From Mansonella perstans (Eukaryota; Nematoda; Chromadorea; Rhabditida; Onchocercidae): a stretch of DNA of 64,000 nucleotides. Below are positions 61,809 through 64,000 of the stretch, piece after piece. The stretch covers positions 558,001 through 622,000 of the forward strand of contig JBAMDO010000579.1 of the NCBI GenBank assembly GCA_037074765.1. The letters are read 5' to 3'. Each line of letters starts with the position of its first letter. Position 1 is the first letter of the stretch. Under the pieces are notes generated by a model, which worked only from the letters and a program-made list of their open reading frames with translations, was not told the DNA's origin and did no database searches. Both the position numbers and the translations under genes were made by a program.

Positions 61809-64000
61809 AAATTGATTGTTCCTACTGTCATTAAATGCTTTTCTGGGACAGATTCTATTCATTTCATGAGAAAAGGAAAAGCGGTTCCGAAGTCTTGTTG
61901 GTTGGGAAAATATGTTTTTCCTAGATATCTTCATGTTTAATTTAAAGAATGAATAGAGAATTCTAGAAAAAAGTTTTCGATTTTGCTGGCAGAAATCAGC
62001 AATCATTTAAAATTTCAGTGAAATTTAAGTTTATGGTTTTTGATCCTCACTACCTCCAACAACTGTCTTTGATCATGTTGTGGTCGCACAACGTAATTAG
62101 GTATTTTTATGTTTACGCGTCAAAGTATTAATTATACGGTTATTTTACACCGCAAATTTTGTTATGATTTAATCCATATTTTATTACAATTATTTACTGA
62201 ACTGTTATAACGCAGCAAATCATATGATGGTGATTGTTAACCTGAACTATCAAAGGAAATCTATTTTCGTTATTTCCGTTTACCTGGCATATTTCCTAAG
62301 AAACCTTGTCCGTTGAAAATAATGATTTGTGCGTAGATAGCAGACCTGTTTTAAATTAACTTAACCGTCATTTTTAGGTTTCTTATTTCTAGAAATCACT
62401 CAGCAATCTTAATGTGTGATTATGATGAATTTTGTGATTATTTTAAATTTCAAATTTAGGCATTTCACTTTAAAAGTGTGTGATAATAAAAACATTCAAA
62501 CGTGTCCTTTTGGGATTTTGAAATAATCAAATGTGCGCGTTCCCTCAGTTCTCTCTGCCAGTGTCTAGGTTGCTTTATGTTTTTAAAGTCTTTGTTTTAT
62601 TTTACATTCAAACTATTTACGCATTTTCTTCACTTTAATATTAAATGATAGAAACAGTCCTTCATTTTATGACTAAAAGAGATTATTATTTTTTTAAATT
62701 GTCCTAGTTATGTTGAATAGGAATTCATATGACTTTGTAGTAGCAATGATGAGATTGTTTTGAATAAATGATCTGTGATTGTAAATTACGATACTGTATT
62801 TGTTCTTTAGTTTGCAATCAGAAGTATAAAATCAGCGAAATCATTTCTGAAGAATTAGGGAATATACAATCTGTAAAAAATGCAGATTTCTCGAGCACTA
62901 GTTTTAATTTTCATTTCATGCATTTGCTCATCAAATTGAACTTTTTTCGATCTGCAAACAATCTTACTTTCTTTATTTTTCTTGTCAGTTCATTTTCTGT
63001 GCTATGTATATATAAAAAACAATGTATACTTCTGTTTTATTTTTGTGCGGATGCCATTCGCAACATTGTCACTTCTTCGCTTGAAATTGTTTTGTGAAAA
63101 GAAATAAAAAATTGTCTTCTTCTTTGTGGCATGAATATGTTTCTTTTATAGTAAAATGTAATCGAATAGAGCTATAAAATGATGTTAAGCATTGAATTGC
63201 AATGGCATCTTTTGTACCTGAAAACATTTCTAAAATCTACTTAAATTTTAGGAAAGTTGCAACCATTGATAGGAGCTAGTTGTTTGAACAAGTTAAAATT
63301 CCATTTAGAAGCGAATTAATGGGATTCATCTCCAAACTCAGATGCCACTACAGAAATATTTCACTAATACGCATTCGTTTGACATGCTCTATATTAGATT
63401 GATTTCAGAATAATTTCTGCTCTAAATTCCAGATGAAATAAGGATCTAAATTAAAGCAATTATAGCCATGGACTAGTCTAGTCCATTGGACACATCCGCA
63501 TCTTCCGTTGGTATCATTTGCTCCTTTTCGAGTATCATACACATATTATAAATATTATACAGCAACATTTTCCCATTAGCATAGCATTATCATTACCATA
63601 ATATCTGGATCATAATTTAAAGTTATAACAGAACGAAACTATCAACTGGAAATAATACATGGGATTCCTTATATATCCATCGTTATTGGACCTTTATGTA
63701 TTTCTCATACTTTTGGAAATAAAGGATTCTGTCAATAGTTTCCAACATCTTTGATTGAGAATTCTCCTGAGATTAACTAAAAGCAGCTACTTACCAAGTA
63801 GATTATCAATACTATCTCGAGATTAATCTAAGGTCTGAGTCGAAAAAATTGCTCGTTCATACGTTTCGCATTTTTTTTCTTGCTATTCTTTTAAAATCTT
63901 CAGTTACCTCTTGAAATTAAATTTAGGTCAAATTTGAATCTTCTTTTCAAAATTCTTCCATCAAAAAAACTTAAATTAATTTAAAGTTCAAATGATATCA
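61809..64000. other. 3' flank of the convertase gene, no gene recognised
   Basis: AT-rich sequence with one 109-codon plus-strand frame (62768-63097) lacking protein-like composition or splice context. Further 3' exons of the convertase (a Cys-rich or membrane-anchoring tail) were looked for here and not found. Confidence 0.45.

Noticed and set aside
62768..63097. 109-codon frame near the right end with several Cys
   Set aside because: Considered as a Cys-rich tail of the convertase, but there is no regular CxxC spacing and no in-phase acceptor.
1..64000. Wolbachia-derived inserts, CRISPR arrays, functional tRNA or rRNA genes, SL RNA genes
   Set aside because: None was recognisable by eye; bacterial-like ORFs, direct-repeat/spacer patterns and complete tRNA cloverleaves were not seen.

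Overview
The window looks like nuclear DNA of a parasitic nematode, most likely a filarial (clade III) worm. It is strongly AT-rich, has many-exon genes with medium to long introns, polypyrimidine-AG acceptors just upstream of start codons (as expected for spliced-leader trans-splicing), and protein families in nematode-like versions. The species call is inference. No bacterial operon, CRISPR array, phage or obvious Wolbachia insert was seen.

Layout, left to right. (1) 88-561, +: the last two visible exons of a POT1-family telomere-binding protein; the gene continues off the left edge. (2) 2264-9921, -: a complete eight-exon gene for a 701-residue protein I cannot name, with a compact N-terminus, a long Ser/Thr-rich middle and a C-terminal leucine zipper. 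(3) 10615-11220, +: a decayed, stop-riddled coding relic. (4) 12964-13404, -: a small two- or three-exon gene with an acidic tail. (5) 14134-20880, +: an E75/Rev-erb type nuclear receptor (nhr-85-like) with a candidate alternative first exon, intronic nuclear-receptor half-sites, conserved heme-ligand positions and a C-terminal CtBP-type motif. (6) 24825-25860, +: a dead LINE reverse transcriptase. (7) 27331-28498, +: rps-19, with a 31-bp tandem array ending 10 bases before its ATG. (8) 29868-39220, +: a complete 28-exon PPIP5K (VIP1) inositol pyrophosphate kinase/phosphatase of 1290 residues. (9) 39221-54294: 15 kb without a recognisable gene, holding several small tandem repeats. (10) 54295-61808, +: a furin-class proprotein convertase (kpc-1-like) with a long N-terminal extension.

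Exon structures were built by hand. A join was accepted when it matched GT/AG (one GC/AG) signals, reading phase and remembered homologous sequence. The models of the 701-residue protein, the nuclear receptor, rps-19 and PPIP5K close with no frame conflict. In the convertase one junction (after 59,902) and the last exon remain uncertain.

The genes are functionally unrelated (telomere protection, transcription, translation, inositol phosphate signalling, secretory proteolysis), and nothing suggests an operon. The most interesting leads are the probable heme-sensing nuclear receptor in a group of worms that cannot make heme, the repeat array carrying multiple splice-acceptor-like sites upstream of rps-19, and the unidentified leucine-zipper protein.
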